Source of the DNA: Nostoc sp. LEGE 12450
Lineage (GTDB): Bacteria > Cyanobacteriota > Cyanobacteriia > Cyanobacteriales > Nostocaceae
Length of the DNA: 40,008 nucleotides
Direction of reading: 5' to 3'
NCBI RefSeq assembly: GCF_015206895.1
Contig: NZ_JADEXU010000069.1
Coordinates: 1-40,008 of the forward strand
The first letter of the stretch is position 1; every line of letters starts with the position of its first letter. Shown here one piece after another: positions 18,434-29,652 of the stretch. The notes beneath the pieces were generated by a model. It worked only from the letters and a program-made list of their open reading frames with translations. It ran no database searches and was not told where the DNA came from. The translations under genes were made by a program, and so were the position numbers.

Positions 18434-18745
18434 ATGCCAATGGCGGTTGGCGTAATTGAAACTTTAGGTTTTCCTAGTGTTTTAGCCGCAGCAGATGCAA
18501 TGGTCAAAGCTGCCGCAGTCACGATTGTGTATTATGGTCAAGCCGAAAGCGCTCGTTTGTTAGTCGCCGTCCGGGGACACGTTTCTGAAGTCAATAGAGC
18601 TGTTGAAGCCGGAATCGAAGCTGGAGAGCAAGTCAAGGTTGGTACAGTAATCACCCACTATATCGTTCCTAATCCTCCCGAAAATGTGGAAACCATATTA
18701 CCAATCCATTTCACTGAAGAATCAGAACCTTTCCGCATGTTCTAA
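18434..18745 (+). CDS. ccmK3: Carboxysome shell protein CcmK3
   Basis: The 103-residue protein is a single BMC domain: [20 protein letters not shown] (4-23) and the conserved VRGHVSEVNRAVEAGIEAG (45-63). In the pore loop it has QAES (36-39) where CcmK2/K4 have a Gly-containing KIGS/RxGS motif. This is the mark of CcmK3, which forms heterohexamers with CcmK4 rather than homohexamers. It would sit in the beta-carboxysome shell and tune its permeability. AGGAG at 18421-18425 sets the ATG at 18434. It is followed after 85 bases by ccmK4, the usual satellite pair separated from the main ccm cluster. Confidence 0.9.
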   Translation: MPMAVGVIETLGFPSVLAAADAMVKAAAVTIVYYGQAESARLLVAVRGHVSEVNRAVEAGIEAGEQVKVGTVITHYIVPNPPENVETILPIHFTEESEPFRMF

Positions 18746-18830
18746 GCAATTTTGCTATCAAAATCTGTAGCGAAGCTTCGTACAATTAACTTGTAGCCCC
18801 CATATCGTTTATTCATACAGGAGATTAATA

Positions 18831-19178
18831 ATGTCATTACAGGCAGTTGGAGCACTTGAAACGAAAGGTTTCCCGGCGGTGCTAGCAGCAGCAGATGCTA
18901 TGGTAAAAGCTGGTCGAGTCACCCTTGTTGGATATATCAGAGTGGGTAGCGCCCGTTTTACAGTTAATATTCGTGGCGATGTCTCTGAGGTAAAAGCGGC
19001 TATGGCTGCTGGTGTTGAAGCCGCAGAGAATGTATATGGTGGTACCCTAGAATCCTGGGTGATTATTCCTCGTCCTCATGAAAACGTCGAAGCTGTTCTA
19101 CCAATTGCTTACACAGAACAAGTCCAAGGGTATCGAGAATCTGTAGAAAATCCCATTGTCAGATCGAACAATCGATAG
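18831..19178 (+). CDS. ccmK4: Carboxysome shell protein CcmK4
   Basis: The 115-residue BMC protein has [20 protein letters not shown] (9-28), pore motif RVGS (37-40), [13 protein letters not shown], and [17 protein letters not shown], all closely matching CcmK4. It forms shell hexamers alone or mixed with CcmK3 and modulates metabolite passage. AGGAG at 18819-18823 gives a good start at 18831. The tail (residues 97-115) is polar and variable, as in other CcmK4 proteins. Co-transcription with ccmK3 is very likely. Confidence 0.93.
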   Translation: MSLQAVGALETKGFPAVLAAADAMVKAGRVTLVGYIRVGSARFTVNIRGDVSEVKAAMAAGVEAAENVYGGTLESWVIIPRPHENVEAVLPIAYTEQVQGYRESVENPIVRSNNR

Positions 19179-20020
19179 ATTCAACCTCCTGCGGGGGAAT
19201 TCAAAACGAAGAATCCCTACAAATGAATTTATTGAGAAGTCTATTTTAAGGCTTCTGACCATTAAAGCTTTTGAGGGTTGCATTCTTTCTGTTTTTAGAT
19301 TTTGCAGAAGTTGAATTTTGAAGCAGAGGGAAGCAACAATCGGAGTCAATAGTCAAAATTCATATTGACTGTTGACTATTCATTTTTACGAATGTAAACG
19401 TTTTATATAACAGCTTATTAAACTCCTCTGAAACACTAATTTACGTATATACATTTAGATAAAATAAAAATATATTAAGAAATTTAACTTAATACAATTC
19501 AGTTAAGGCTCGATCCTGCTGCGTAATTCCCCTTAGAAAAGAGGGAATTAAGCTATTTTAAGAGGGTTGGAGGAATGTTATAGGGCAAAATCTGATGAAC
19601 ACCAAGCGTATTAAGATTTAACTAAGTATTTGACTACGTATGGGATTGTAGAGGGGTGAAACTTATACGGGTGAAATAACGTCTGAGATTGAGTTAAATT
19701 AGATTCGTTCCTTCTATACTGTTACAAAATATCAGATATCCCCGATCCATCTCGTGCAAAGGTGTATCCCCACCACTCTAGGCAGATTTCTGTTCTCAGT
19801 TAAAAAACATAACTTTACAAAAAGCTTAAATTCATAGAGTTGCTCTAAATGCTTCATTTACAAGGGTTTTGGGCATTTTGGAATTTAAAGAAAAATATCA
19901 ATGTAGAAATTTCTGCATAATTCTAGTGAATTAGGACGTAATAAGAGTAGAAACACTGAGCTATTTTCATGAAACTCATGAAATCTGGGGCAGCTGCCAG
20001 TTAACAATTAGGTGGGGCAA
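19179..20020. other. Long intergenic region before the HetZ-family gene
   Basis: About 840 bases hold no convincing gene. Visible structure is a hairpin with arms TAATTCCC (19524-19531) and GGGAATTA (19543-19550), and a repeated TTGACTATT-like pair around 19345-19385. A single GAGGGGT (19651-19657) resembles half of a HetR-type site but has no matching other half. The length suggests a complex promoter for the downstream gene. Confidence 0.45.
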
Positions 20021-21208
20021 ATGGGGGTTGTGATGCAAACTTCAAAATTGAGTTTCGAGGAATGCAATCTCAGTATGACAACAGATATGGAAAAACTGGC
20101 TTTAGATTGGCAAAAGCGCTTGGCTGCTGAATGTCCAGAGCAGAATGAAGCTGCTAGGCAAAGTATTATTCTCTGGCTATTTGGATCTGACTCAAAACGC
20201 TTTGATCTGTTGAACCCGAAGGAACTTGAGATCGCCAAACAAGCGATGGAATATCGCTGGAGGATTTTACGTCAACGCTATTTGGGGTTTGGGCGAGAAC
20301 GTGCTTATCGCAACTTGATAACGCGACTAGGGAGTTTAGTGACATTACGGAATAAGATTCAGACTTGGGTTTCCCTCAGTCGTGATCGCCAGCGCAGTGT
20401 GATGGATGTATTGCAAGAAGTACTCCAAGAATTACTGCAAACTGATGCCTATATGCAACAACAAATGGCTGATCTTGCCAAATATACAAGCGATAGGCGA
20501 TTGGCAGATGCTCTGCTATTTGCCACTGTAGAAGAATATTGTTTGCGGCCAGTACGCAATCAACCCCTATTAGCTTATCGGTTTGTAAATTACTTGCGTC
20601 GCACTCAGCGCGGTGGCTTAACCCAAGTGCCTGGTCGTGACATGATTAGACTGGTGTCAGAAGAAGTCCTCACCGACGACAGTGACAACCGAGTTAACTT
20701 AGTGGATAGTCAGGCGATCGCAGAATATCAAGAAACACAACAACTAGAAGAACAACAGGCCCTACGTCAGTCCGTCCAAAAAGAATTTGAAAATTATTTA
20801 CAAGAAAATCTGGGAAAAGACGCAGTAGAATGGCTACGACTCTATCTGCAAGGTAAGTCTCAAGAAGAGATCGCCCAAAAACTGGATAAGCAGACTAAAG
20901 AAGTCTACCGTCTGCGAGAAAAAATTAGTTACCATGCTGTGCGTGTTTTTGCCCTCAAAGGTAAACCAGAGCTAGTAGACAATTGGCTCTCAATTTCCTT
21001 ACAAGAACATAACTTAGGGTTAACGCAAAACCAATGGCAACAACTTGATGAAAAATTGACTCCTCTAGGGCGGCAGATCCTAGATTTGCGGAAAGCAGGT
21101 AACTCAATAGAAGCAATAGCTCAACAGTTAAAGCTCAAAACCCATCAAGTGTTAGGCGAATGGACAAAAATTTATCTTGCAGCCCAAGCTTTAAGAACCC
21201 AAGAGTAG
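20021..21208 (+). CDS. HetZ-family regulatory protein (HetZ-related)
   Basis: The 395-residue protein resembles HetZ, a heterocyst-differentiation regulator, in its C-terminal half: two helix-turn-helix-like units, GKSQEEIAQKLDKQTKEVY (about 283-301) and GNSIEAIAQQLKLKTHQVL (about 361-379), separated by the LVDNWLSISLQEHNLGLTQN stretch typical of the family. As I recall authentic HetZ has a different N-terminus, so I call it a paralogue. The DNA-binding role is inferred. The frame opens at GTG 20012; I take ATG 20021, behind AGGTGG, and ATG 20033 is a further option. Its downstream neighbour is a PilB-like protein, an arrangement that recalls hetZ-patU. Confidence 0.65.
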   Translation: MGVVMQTSKLSFEECNLSMTTDMEKLALDWQKRLAAECPEQNEAARQSIILWLFGSDSKRFDLLNPKELEIAKQAMEYRWRILRQRYLGFGRERAYRNLITRLGSLVTLRNKIQTWVSLSRDRQRSVMDVLQEVLQELLQTDAYMQQQMADLAKYTSDRRLADALLFATVEEYCLRPVRNQPLLAYRFVNYLRRTQRGGLTQVPGRDMIRLVSEEVLTDDSDNRVNLVDSQAIAEYQETQQLEEQQALRQSVQKEFENYLQENLGKDAVEWLRLYLQGKSQEEIAQKLDKQTKEVYRLREKISYHAVRVFALKGKPELVDNWLSISLQEHNLGLTQNQWQQLDEKLTPLGRQILDLRKAGNSIEAIAQQLKLKTHQVLGEWTKIYLAAQALRTQE

Positions 21209-21460
21209 CCAATTTAGGGGGAGTGAGACAAGACCAATGGGGAGTGGCGAGTGGAGGAGCTATGGAAAAAGACTATTAATATTTATGATGTCCAATGCCT
21301 ACTTCTCAGTATTATCCCCAATCTCTCATCTAAAATTCATCTTCTACTTACGTCTACTTAAGTATATATAATTGAAATTTTAACAATCAAACAAAGTATC
21401 TTTATTAACTACCTACTCAATTAGAGGCAAAATATAAATAAACACCACGCAATCAAACCT

Positions 21461-22678
21461 ATGTTGTCTTCAGAGGGCGAACTAAATGATACCGCAGCAA
21501 ATGCACAGCAAATCCTAACTGCCGCTCAAACTAAATGGGAGGAAGGAGGGGAACGCGAGCAAATGTTCCAACTGATTGATAATCTTTTATCCTTTGAAGC
21601 TTGCCTCTACCATCAGATTTTGCCCTTGGGATTAGAAGACAAAAACCTCTTGCTAGGTATGGTTTATCCACAAGACAGTGAGGCACTAGATTATGTTGGT
21701 CGCATTTTGTCCTATATCAATTGCACGATGGTGATTGAGGCGATCGCAAGCGACTCTCACCGCAGAATATTATCAGCCTACCTCAACCATAAGAATACAT
21801 CTCAGCTAGATGCAAAACTTGTGCATGAGTCAACAAAGGACTTTCCCCAACAAAATGCTGACAAACCTATTCCCTCACTAAATGTCGACTCAGAATCAAA
21901 TCAGCACCCCCTATTGATGGCATTTCAGACACAAAAGCGTCAACATTCTGGACAGCGTGTAGACTTGCCTCCTATCCCAGAGCTAGATCAATCATCTCAA
22001 ACTCTAAGGAGTCAAGAGGGTGAGACATCGGTTGCAGCAGCAAACAATTTACCTAGTTTGCCTACACAAGTTCCTGAATTACTTACCCCCATTGAGTTGC
22101 TGCCAACACTACCACCTAAAAAATTACTAGAGGAATTACTAGGGCGAATTCTAAGTGGTGGAATTGGTCGGTTGTATTTAGAAAGACAAGCTTACGAAGG
22201 CAGGATACTGTGGAGTGATAATGGAATATTGCAGTCTGTATTAGACAAGCTGCCGCTCTATGTTTTCCAAGGAGTACTGAATGAATTAAAGCGGTTTGCC
22301 TCCATGCCTCTCACCACGCTTGCGGAACCAAAACAGCTAGAGAAGGAATATGTATATCAAAAAAATCGCTTATTATTACGCTTGCGAGTTATGCCGGGAA
22401 CCTACGGTGAAGAGGCAACACTCCAAGTCTTGCGGGGAGCAGCATTAAAGTTCTATCAACAACAACAATTAATGCGTCTGGGACGTGATGCTTTAGGAAT
22501 TTCTCAGCAACTAAGTTTCAAATTACATGAACTACAAGAACGGCTTTTGTTGAATCCCAGCCTTGACTCTCAGCAATCAGAGGCTTTAGCTACACTGAAT
22601 CAATTAGTGAAAAATTTAGACCAACAGATCAAAATACTGGCAATACATAGCAATCCACCAACAGACAGCAAATTATAG
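21461..22678 (+). CDS. PilB/GspE N-terminal-like protein lacking the ATPase domain (PatU-like by position)
   Basis: Residues about 45-112 (ILPLGLEDKNLLLGMVYPQD, SEALDYVGRILSYINCTMVI, EAIASDSHRRILSAYL) read like the MshEN/T2SSE N-terminal domain of type IV pilus and type II secretion ATPases. After a disordered linker (about 115-215), residues 222-326 (RLYLERQAYEGRILWSDNGI, then RVMPGTYGEEATLQVLRG) match the N2 domain that precedes the motor in PilB. No Walker A or B follows; the protein ends in a Gln-rich coiled region. It therefore cannot hydrolyse ATP and is probably regulatory. It lies 252 bases after the HetZ-family gene on the same strand. Function unknown. Confidence 0.6.
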   Translation: MLSSEGELNDTAANAQQILTAAQTKWEEGGEREQMFQLIDNLLSFEACLYHQILPLGLEDKNLLLGMVYPQDSEALDYVGRILSYINCTMVIEAIASDSHRRILSAYLNHKNTSQLDAKLVHESTKDFPQQNADKPIPSLNVDSESNQHPLLMAFQTQKRQHSGQRVDLPPIPELDQSSQTLRSQEGETSVAAANNLPSLPTQVPELLTPIELLPTLPPKKLLEELLGRILSGGIGRLYLERQAYEGRILWSDNGILQSVLDKLPLYVFQGVLNELKRFASMPLTTLAEPKQLEKEYVYQKNRLLLRLRVMPGTYGEEATLQVLRGAALKFYQQQQLMRLGRDALGISQQLSFKLHELQERLLLNPSLDSQQSEALATLNQLVKNLDQQIKILAIHSNPPTDSKL

Positions 22679-22878
22679 GTCTGTCAGTGAAAGCGCTGAT
22701 TTCGATCGCGTACATAATTGTTATGTTGTAATCGGACTTTAGACCGATCAACCTTATAAGGTTCATCTCAAATAAATACAAATTTTGCGATCGTACTCTG
22801 AGTAAGATTACGGTTTAAACAAACTTATAGTATCAAAGTTAGTTTCCCGCTCTTGAATCCATTTGTTGCAAATATTTC

Positions 22879-23562
22879 ATGCTAACTGAGGTTTTTAGTG
22901 AACTTTTCCCCTTGATGAGTACAGCCAACCCACAGACTTTAGAATGGCTACTCAACGTTGCAATTGAACATGAATACCCATCGGGGCGAGCCGTTGTGAT
23001 GGAAGATGCCTGGGGTAATGCCGTTTACTTCGTGGTTTCTGGTTGGGTCAAAGTCCGGCGTACTGTCGGGGACGATTCAGTAGCTTTGGCAATTTTTGGT
23101 CGTGGCGATTTTTTTGGAGAAATGGCAATTTTAGATGAATCTCCACGCTCAACCGATGTCATTGCCCTTTCACCCGTGAAGTTGCTTAGTATCTCCAGAG
23201 AGCGTTTTATTCAAATATTGTTTAAAGACCCGCAGTTACATCACCGGATGCTGCAACTGATGGTGCGGCGATTGCGGCAAATTAACCAGCGATTACAAAT
23301 GCGGTCTTCACCACCAGCAGTCAAACTCGCTCATACCTTAGTAACTTTAGGTGAAAGTTATGGTCAGGAATCAGACTTAGGAAGAGAAGTTTTTAACATT
23401 CCCTTTAAAGATTTAGCAGAGGTGACAGAAATCGGCGTTGAAGAAACCACCAAAATCATGGAAAAGCTGCATGAAAAAGGGTGGATCAAAATTGATAGCG
23501 CCAATAATATTACTTATCTTGTGAATTTAAAGCAGTTGATAAACTTGGCTGGCAAAGTGTGA
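22879..23562 (+). CDS. Crp/Fnr-family transcription regulator
   Basis: The 227-residue protein has an N-terminal cyclic-nucleotide-binding domain (about 10-125) and a C-terminal winged helix (about 150-220). The phosphate-binding cassette FFGEMAILDESPRSTDV keeps Glu81 and Arg90, the residues that hold the ribose and phosphate of cAMP or cGMP, so nucleotide binding is plausible. The HTH reads FKDLAEVTEIGVEETTKIMEKL. Target genes are unknown. It lies 200 bases behind the PilB-like gene on the same strand. The contrast with the CNB domains of the encapsulin pair, where the Arg is lost, is useful. Confidence 0.85.
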   Translation: MLTEVFSELFPLMSTANPQTLEWLLNVAIEHEYPSGRAVVMEDAWGNAVYFVVSGWVKVRRTVGDDSVALAIFGRGDFFGEMAILDESPRSTDVIALSPVKLLSISRERFIQILFKDPQLHHRMLQLMVRRLRQINQRLQMRSSPPAVKLAHTLVTLGESYGQESDLGREVFNIPFKDLAEVTEIGVEETTKIMEKLHEKGWIKIDSANNITYLVNLKQLINLAGKV

Positions 23563-23764
23563 TTACTTTATCCGAGATAATCCATCACAGGTAGGGTTAG
23601 TACACAATCGCCCAAGCTACGTTCGTTATACTTAAAACTCTGGTTCAACACCGAGCGATGTCTGACGACAAGCCGCTGACGCTCCTTTGTCGCTACCGTT
23701 TCGCTAATGCGTCTAGACAATTGGGCTGTTAAGCGATGGTTCTTTGTCGTTCTAATTCCGCTCT

Positions 23765-24049
23765 TTAGCTTTCCTGTTCTGCTCTTTCCTCACCACTCAA
23801 TAACAAATTACCTTGCAAATTCCACCAGCGCAGCCAGGGTAATTCCGCATTCTGATAAATTCCTTGCCATGAGCCTAGCTCAACTCCCAAAGGCGTAATA
23901 GCATAATCTCCCCGCTCATTTGCTGGTAACAATTGATATTGCCCTTCAATAATGTGGTACATTTTCACACTAGCTTTATTTACTTCATAAATGCCGTAAA
24001 AAGCTTGAAATAAAGCAACTTGACGAGCCTCACTCCCCACTAATCTCAA
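23765..24049 (-). pseudogene. C-terminal remnant of a Uma2 (DUF820) nuclease-fold protein
   Basis: The frame encodes about 94 residues ending in LGVELGSWQGIYQNAELPWL and RWWNLQGNLLLSGEERAEQE, which is the C-terminal part of cyanobacterial Uma2/DUF820 proteins. The N-terminal half with the PD-(D/E)XK residues is absent and there is no ATG (the frame begins at a TTG overlapping the homoserine dehydrogenase stop). It looks like a truncated gene fused against hom. The stretch 23563-23764 holds only degenerate repeat-like sequence. Confidence 0.6.
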
Positions 24050-25332
24050 AGTACACGCAGTAAGCTGGGAATGCTTTCAATCGCTTCCAAATCCCGGATT
24101 TCTGCCAAAGCTTGCCTAAAATTGCCTTCCCGCACATCATGGGTAACAACCACAATTTCTGCTAGTTCCCCTTGAAAGCCAGTTTGGACAATTGACTCTA
24201 AGCTAACGCCATAGTTACCAAAGCAAGTCCCCAATTTACCGATAACTCCAGGTTGGTCATTGGTGAGGAAACGGGCATAAAACCGAGTTATCAATTCTGC
24301 CATCGGTGCAATTTGACAGTATTCCTGATGCCCACAAGTTAATAATGGATTTGCAACTACTGTATTGGTTTTGAGGACAGCAACTAAATTTAAGATATCT
24401 GATGTAACAGCACTGGCGGTTGCACCAGCACCAGCACCGGGGCCGAAAAACATTACTTGCCCGATGGGTTCTCCTTCGACGAGAATGGCGTTGTAAACGC
24501 CGTTGATACTAGCCAAAGGGTGAGCTTGGGGCACTAAAGTCGGATGAACTCTAACGGAAAGTGGTGATGAGGGAGTATCACGTTTCGCGATCGCTAACAA
24601 TTTAATCACAAATCCCAATTTTTCGGCGTAGGCAATATCTGTTTTGCTGACTTGCCGAATCCCCTCAGTATAAACATCTTGTAGGTTGATGCGTCCACCA
24701 AAGCCTAATGATGCGAGAATAGCAATTTTATCGGCTGCGTCTAAGCCATCGACATCGGCTGTAGGGTCAGCCTCAGCATAACCCAAACGTTGGGCATCAG
24801 CTAAGACATCGCTGAAGTTGCTGCCTTCTGTTTGCATCCGCGTCAGGATGTAGTTAGTTGTACCGTTCACGATGCCTGTGACAGTGTGAATCCGGTTAAC
24901 ACTTAAAGACTGCTTTAGGGGTTGAATTACCGGAATACCACCACCCACGGCAGCTTCTAGCATGACGTATACGCCAGCTTGATTGGCAGTTGTGAAAATT
25001 TCCGCCCCAAACCGAGCGATCGCTGCTTTATTGGCAGTGACTACATGCTTACCATTACTCAAAGCTTTCAGAATTAGCGATCGCGCCGGCTCCAGTCCGC
25101 CCATCACCTCGACAACTATATCTACCGCCGGATCGTTGACAATTGATTCTAAATCTGTAGTTAGGACTTCCGTAGATAATTCTACTGCACGGGGTTTATC
25201 AAGCGATCGTACTCCCACCCGATAGATTTCTATCTCTTGTAACAACGGGTGCCGTCCAGCCTTATCTTGCAACAACTGCACTGTCCCCGTTCCCACAGTG
25301 CCTAATCCGAGTATTCCTAATTTCACACCCAC
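24046..25332 (-). CDS. hom: Homoserine dehydrogenase
   Basis: The 428-residue enzyme reduces aspartate semialdehyde to homoserine for threonine and methionine synthesis. It begins GVKLGILGLGTVGTGTVQLL, the NAD(P)-binding Rossmann motif. The catalytic region includes GIVNGTTNYILTRM and GYAEADPTADVDGLDAADKI, and a C-terminal ACT domain (about 350-428) allows feedback control. The frame opens earlier with TTG 25362, but I prefer GTG 25332, as the conserved protein starts there; GTG 25326 is equally possible. The stop overlaps a Uma2 remnant. Likely monocistronic, between that remnant and the petH 3' end. Confidence 0.93.
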   Translation of the reverse strand: MGVKLGILGLGTVGTGTVQLLQDKAGRHPLLQEIEIYRVGVRSLDKPRAVELSTEVLTTDLESIVNDPAVDIVVEVMGGLEPARSLILKALSNGKHVVTANKAAIARFGAEIFTTANQAGVYVMLEAAVGGGIPVIQPLKQSLSVNRIHTVTGIVNGTTNYILTRMQTEGSNFSDVLADAQRLGYAEADPTADVDGLDAADKIAILASLGFGGRINLQDVYTEGIRQVSKTDIAYAEKLGFVIKLLAIAKRDTPSSPLSVRVHPTLVPQAHPLASINGVYNAILVEGEPIGQVMFFGPGAGAGATASAVTSDILNLVAVLKTNTVVANPLLTCGHQEYCQIAPMAELITRFYARFLTNDQPGVIGKLGTCFGNYGVSLESIVQTGFQGELAEIVVVTHDVREGNFRQALAEIRDLEAIESIPSLLRVL

Positions 25333-25478
25333 AATTTTTGCACCCAATTTCACCAAGAACAATTGTAGGTAGAGCCTTTGCCCTACCTACTGATGATTAT
25401 CCTGCTTCCTTTGCCATTTGTCCTTCGTCCTTCGTTCTTTGTCTAAAACTAATACTTCGACTCCCTTCCATACCGGAC

Positions 25479-25570
25479 GCTACGCGTAGCTTGCTTCCCC
25501 GGAGGGGTACAACTACGCTCAGGGCAAGTCGCTCAGTACAAGTGACTAATGACCAATGACTAATGACTAA
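25479..25570. repeat. Palindrome and heptamer tandem repeat between hom and petH
   Basis: GCTACGCGTAGC (25479-25490) is a perfect 12-bp palindrome of a widespread Nostoc type, followed by CCCCGGAGGGG (25497-25507). Then four heptamers TGACTAA, TGACCAA, TGACTAA, TGACTAA run from 25543 to 25570, right up to the petH stop codon. These are short tandemly repeated repetitive (STRR) sequences. Confidence 0.75.
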
Positions 25571-25571
25571 A

Positions 25572-28296
<2,725 letters not shown>

Positions 28297-29301
28297 ATGA
28301 CAAGTAAGCCGGAACGTGTGGTACTGATTGGAGTAGCCGGAGACTCTGGGTGCGGGAAATCTACGTTTTTGCGTCGTTTGATAGATTTGTTTGGTGAAGA
28401 TTTGATGACAGTCATCTGCTTAGATGATTATCACTCCTTGGATCGCAAACAGCGTAAAGAAACTGGGATAACGGCACTAGACCCCAGAGCGAACAATTTT
28501 GACCTGATGTATGAGCAAATTAAAACGCTCAAAAGTGGTCAAGCGATTGATAAGCCGATTTACAACCACGAAACTGGCTTGATTGACCCGCCAGAGCGGG
28601 TAGAGCCGAATCACATTATAGTTGTTGAAGGACTCCATCCTTTATATGATGAGCGGGTGCGATCGCTAATTGACTTCAGTGTTTATTTTGACATTAGCGA
28701 TGAAGTCAAAATTGCCTGGAAAATCCAGCGAGATATGGCTGAACGCGGTCATCGCTACGAAGATGTCTTAGCGCAAATCAATTCCCGCAAACCTGACTTT
28801 GAAAAGTTTATTGAACCACAAAGAGAATTTGCCGATGTGGTTCTCCAAGTATTACCCACCAACTTGATCAAAAACGACACAGAGCGCCGAGTCTTACGAG
28901 TACGTATGCTCCAACGAGAAGGTAAGGAAGGCTTTGATCCAACCTACCTATTTGATGAAGGCTCAACAATTAATTGGACTCCCTGTGGACGTAAGCTGAC
29001 CTGTTCTTATCCTGGTATGCAACTATACTACGGTTCAGATGTTTACTACGGTCGCTATGTCTCAGTACTAGAGGTAGATGGTCAATTTGACAACTTGGAA
29101 GAAGTAATTTATATCGAAACCCATCTCAGCAATACATCCACTAAATATCAGGGTGAATTGACTCATTTGTTACTCCAGCACCGTGAGTATCCAGGTTCCA
29201 ATAATGGTACTGGTTTCTTCCAAGTACTTACAGGTTTAAAAATGCGTGCTGCCTATGAGCGTTTAACAGCTACGGAAGCAAAGTTAGCGGTTCAGGTTTA
29301 A
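28297..29301 (+). CDS. prk: Phosphoribulokinase
   Basis: The 334-residue Calvin-cycle enzyme makes ribulose-1,5-bisphosphate from ribulose-5-phosphate and ATP. The P-loop is GVAGDSGCGKST (12-23). Cys19 within it and Cys41 (VICLDDYHS) are the pair that forms the regulatory disulfide and the CP12/GAPDH complex in the dark. The catalytic region includes LDDYHSLDRKQRKETGITAL and the ADP-site lid RDMAERGHRYEDVL. AGAGGGA upstream supports the ATG. A terminator follows. It supplies the substrate for the Rubisco packaged in the carboxysome whose shell and positioning genes lie 10 kb away in the window. Confidence 0.97.
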   Translation: MTSKPERVVLIGVAGDSGCGKSTFLRRLIDLFGEDLMTVICLDDYHSLDRKQRKETGITALDPRANNFDLMYEQIKTLKSGQAIDKPIYNHETGLIDPPERVEPNHIIVVEGLHPLYDERVRSLIDFSVYFDISDEVKIAWKIQRDMAERGHRYEDVLAQINSRKPDFEKFIEPQREFADVVLQVLPTNLIKNDTERRVLRVRMLQREGKEGFDPTYLFDEGSTINWTPCGRKLTCSYPGMQLYYGSDVYYGRYVSVLEVDGQFDNLEEVIYIETHLSNTSTKYQGELTHLLLQHREYPGSNNGTGFFQVLTGLKMRAAYERLTATEAKLAVQV

Positions 29302-29329
29302 AAGCAGCAGTACTTGTGTCAAAGTTTGT

Positions 29330-29358
29330 GGGGACGCTTCCGGGTGCCCCCTTTTTTT
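29330..29358 (+). terminator. Rho-independent terminator of prk
   Basis: GGGG (29330-29333) pairs with CCCC (29347-29350), with further pairing inside the 13-base loop region, followed by seven T (29352-29358). It lies about 30 bases after the prk stop. Confidence 0.75.
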
Positions 29359-29500
29359 GTGTTATTAAATACATTCTATCCATAAAATAATTACCATAAA
29401 TTTATCTTTTTTACAGATACTTACCTTATAGTGAGTGGTTTTTATCAATATCAACAAGATACTAACTACTGAAGTATAAATATTGTTATGATTTCATAAA

Positions 29501-29584
29501 TTAATGTGAGTTCGATGGCTCCTAGGAAACTAAATTGTTTCTCTCAAGGCATAGCGAATGCCGTTCGTTGGAAGCTCACGTTAA
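29501..29584 (+). promoter_or_regulatory. Candidate structured leader (three-way junction) upstream of metK
   Basis: TTAATGTGAG (29501-29510) pairs with CTCACGTTAA (29575-29584) over ten positions with one G-U pair. Inside are two smaller hairpins: GGAAAC/GTTTCT (29525-29530 with 29537-29542) and GGCAT/ATGCC (29548-29552 with 29558-29562). The structure ends 65 bases before the metK start. It matches no riboswitch class I know by eye. The GCGAATGC.GTTCGTT part recurs at about 37927-37943, so repeat origin is a serious alternative. Confidence 0.4.
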
Positions 29585-29635
29585 ATTAGGTAGTTGAACT
29601 AAATACCACATTTAGTCAGCAAAAAAACTCAAGTC

Positions 29636-29652
29636 AGGAGGAATTTGCTTTG
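29636..29652 (+). promoter_or_regulatory. Strong Shine-Dalgarno deciding the TTG start of metK
   Basis: AGGAGG (29636-29641) stands eight bases before TTG 29650-29652. No ATG fits the family N-terminus ([18 protein letters not shown]), so the TTG is the start. A near-perfect ribosome site combined with a weak start codon suggests deliberate tuning of translation. Confidence 0.8.

Noticed and set aside
19651..19662. HetR-binding site upstream of the HetZ-family gene
   Set aside because: Only the GAGGGGT half is present; the complementary CCCCTC half is missing.
20021..22678. Naming these genes hetZ and patU outright
   Set aside because: The N-terminal half of the first protein does not match HetZ as I remember it, so a paralogue is more likely; the second is recognisable only as PilB-like.
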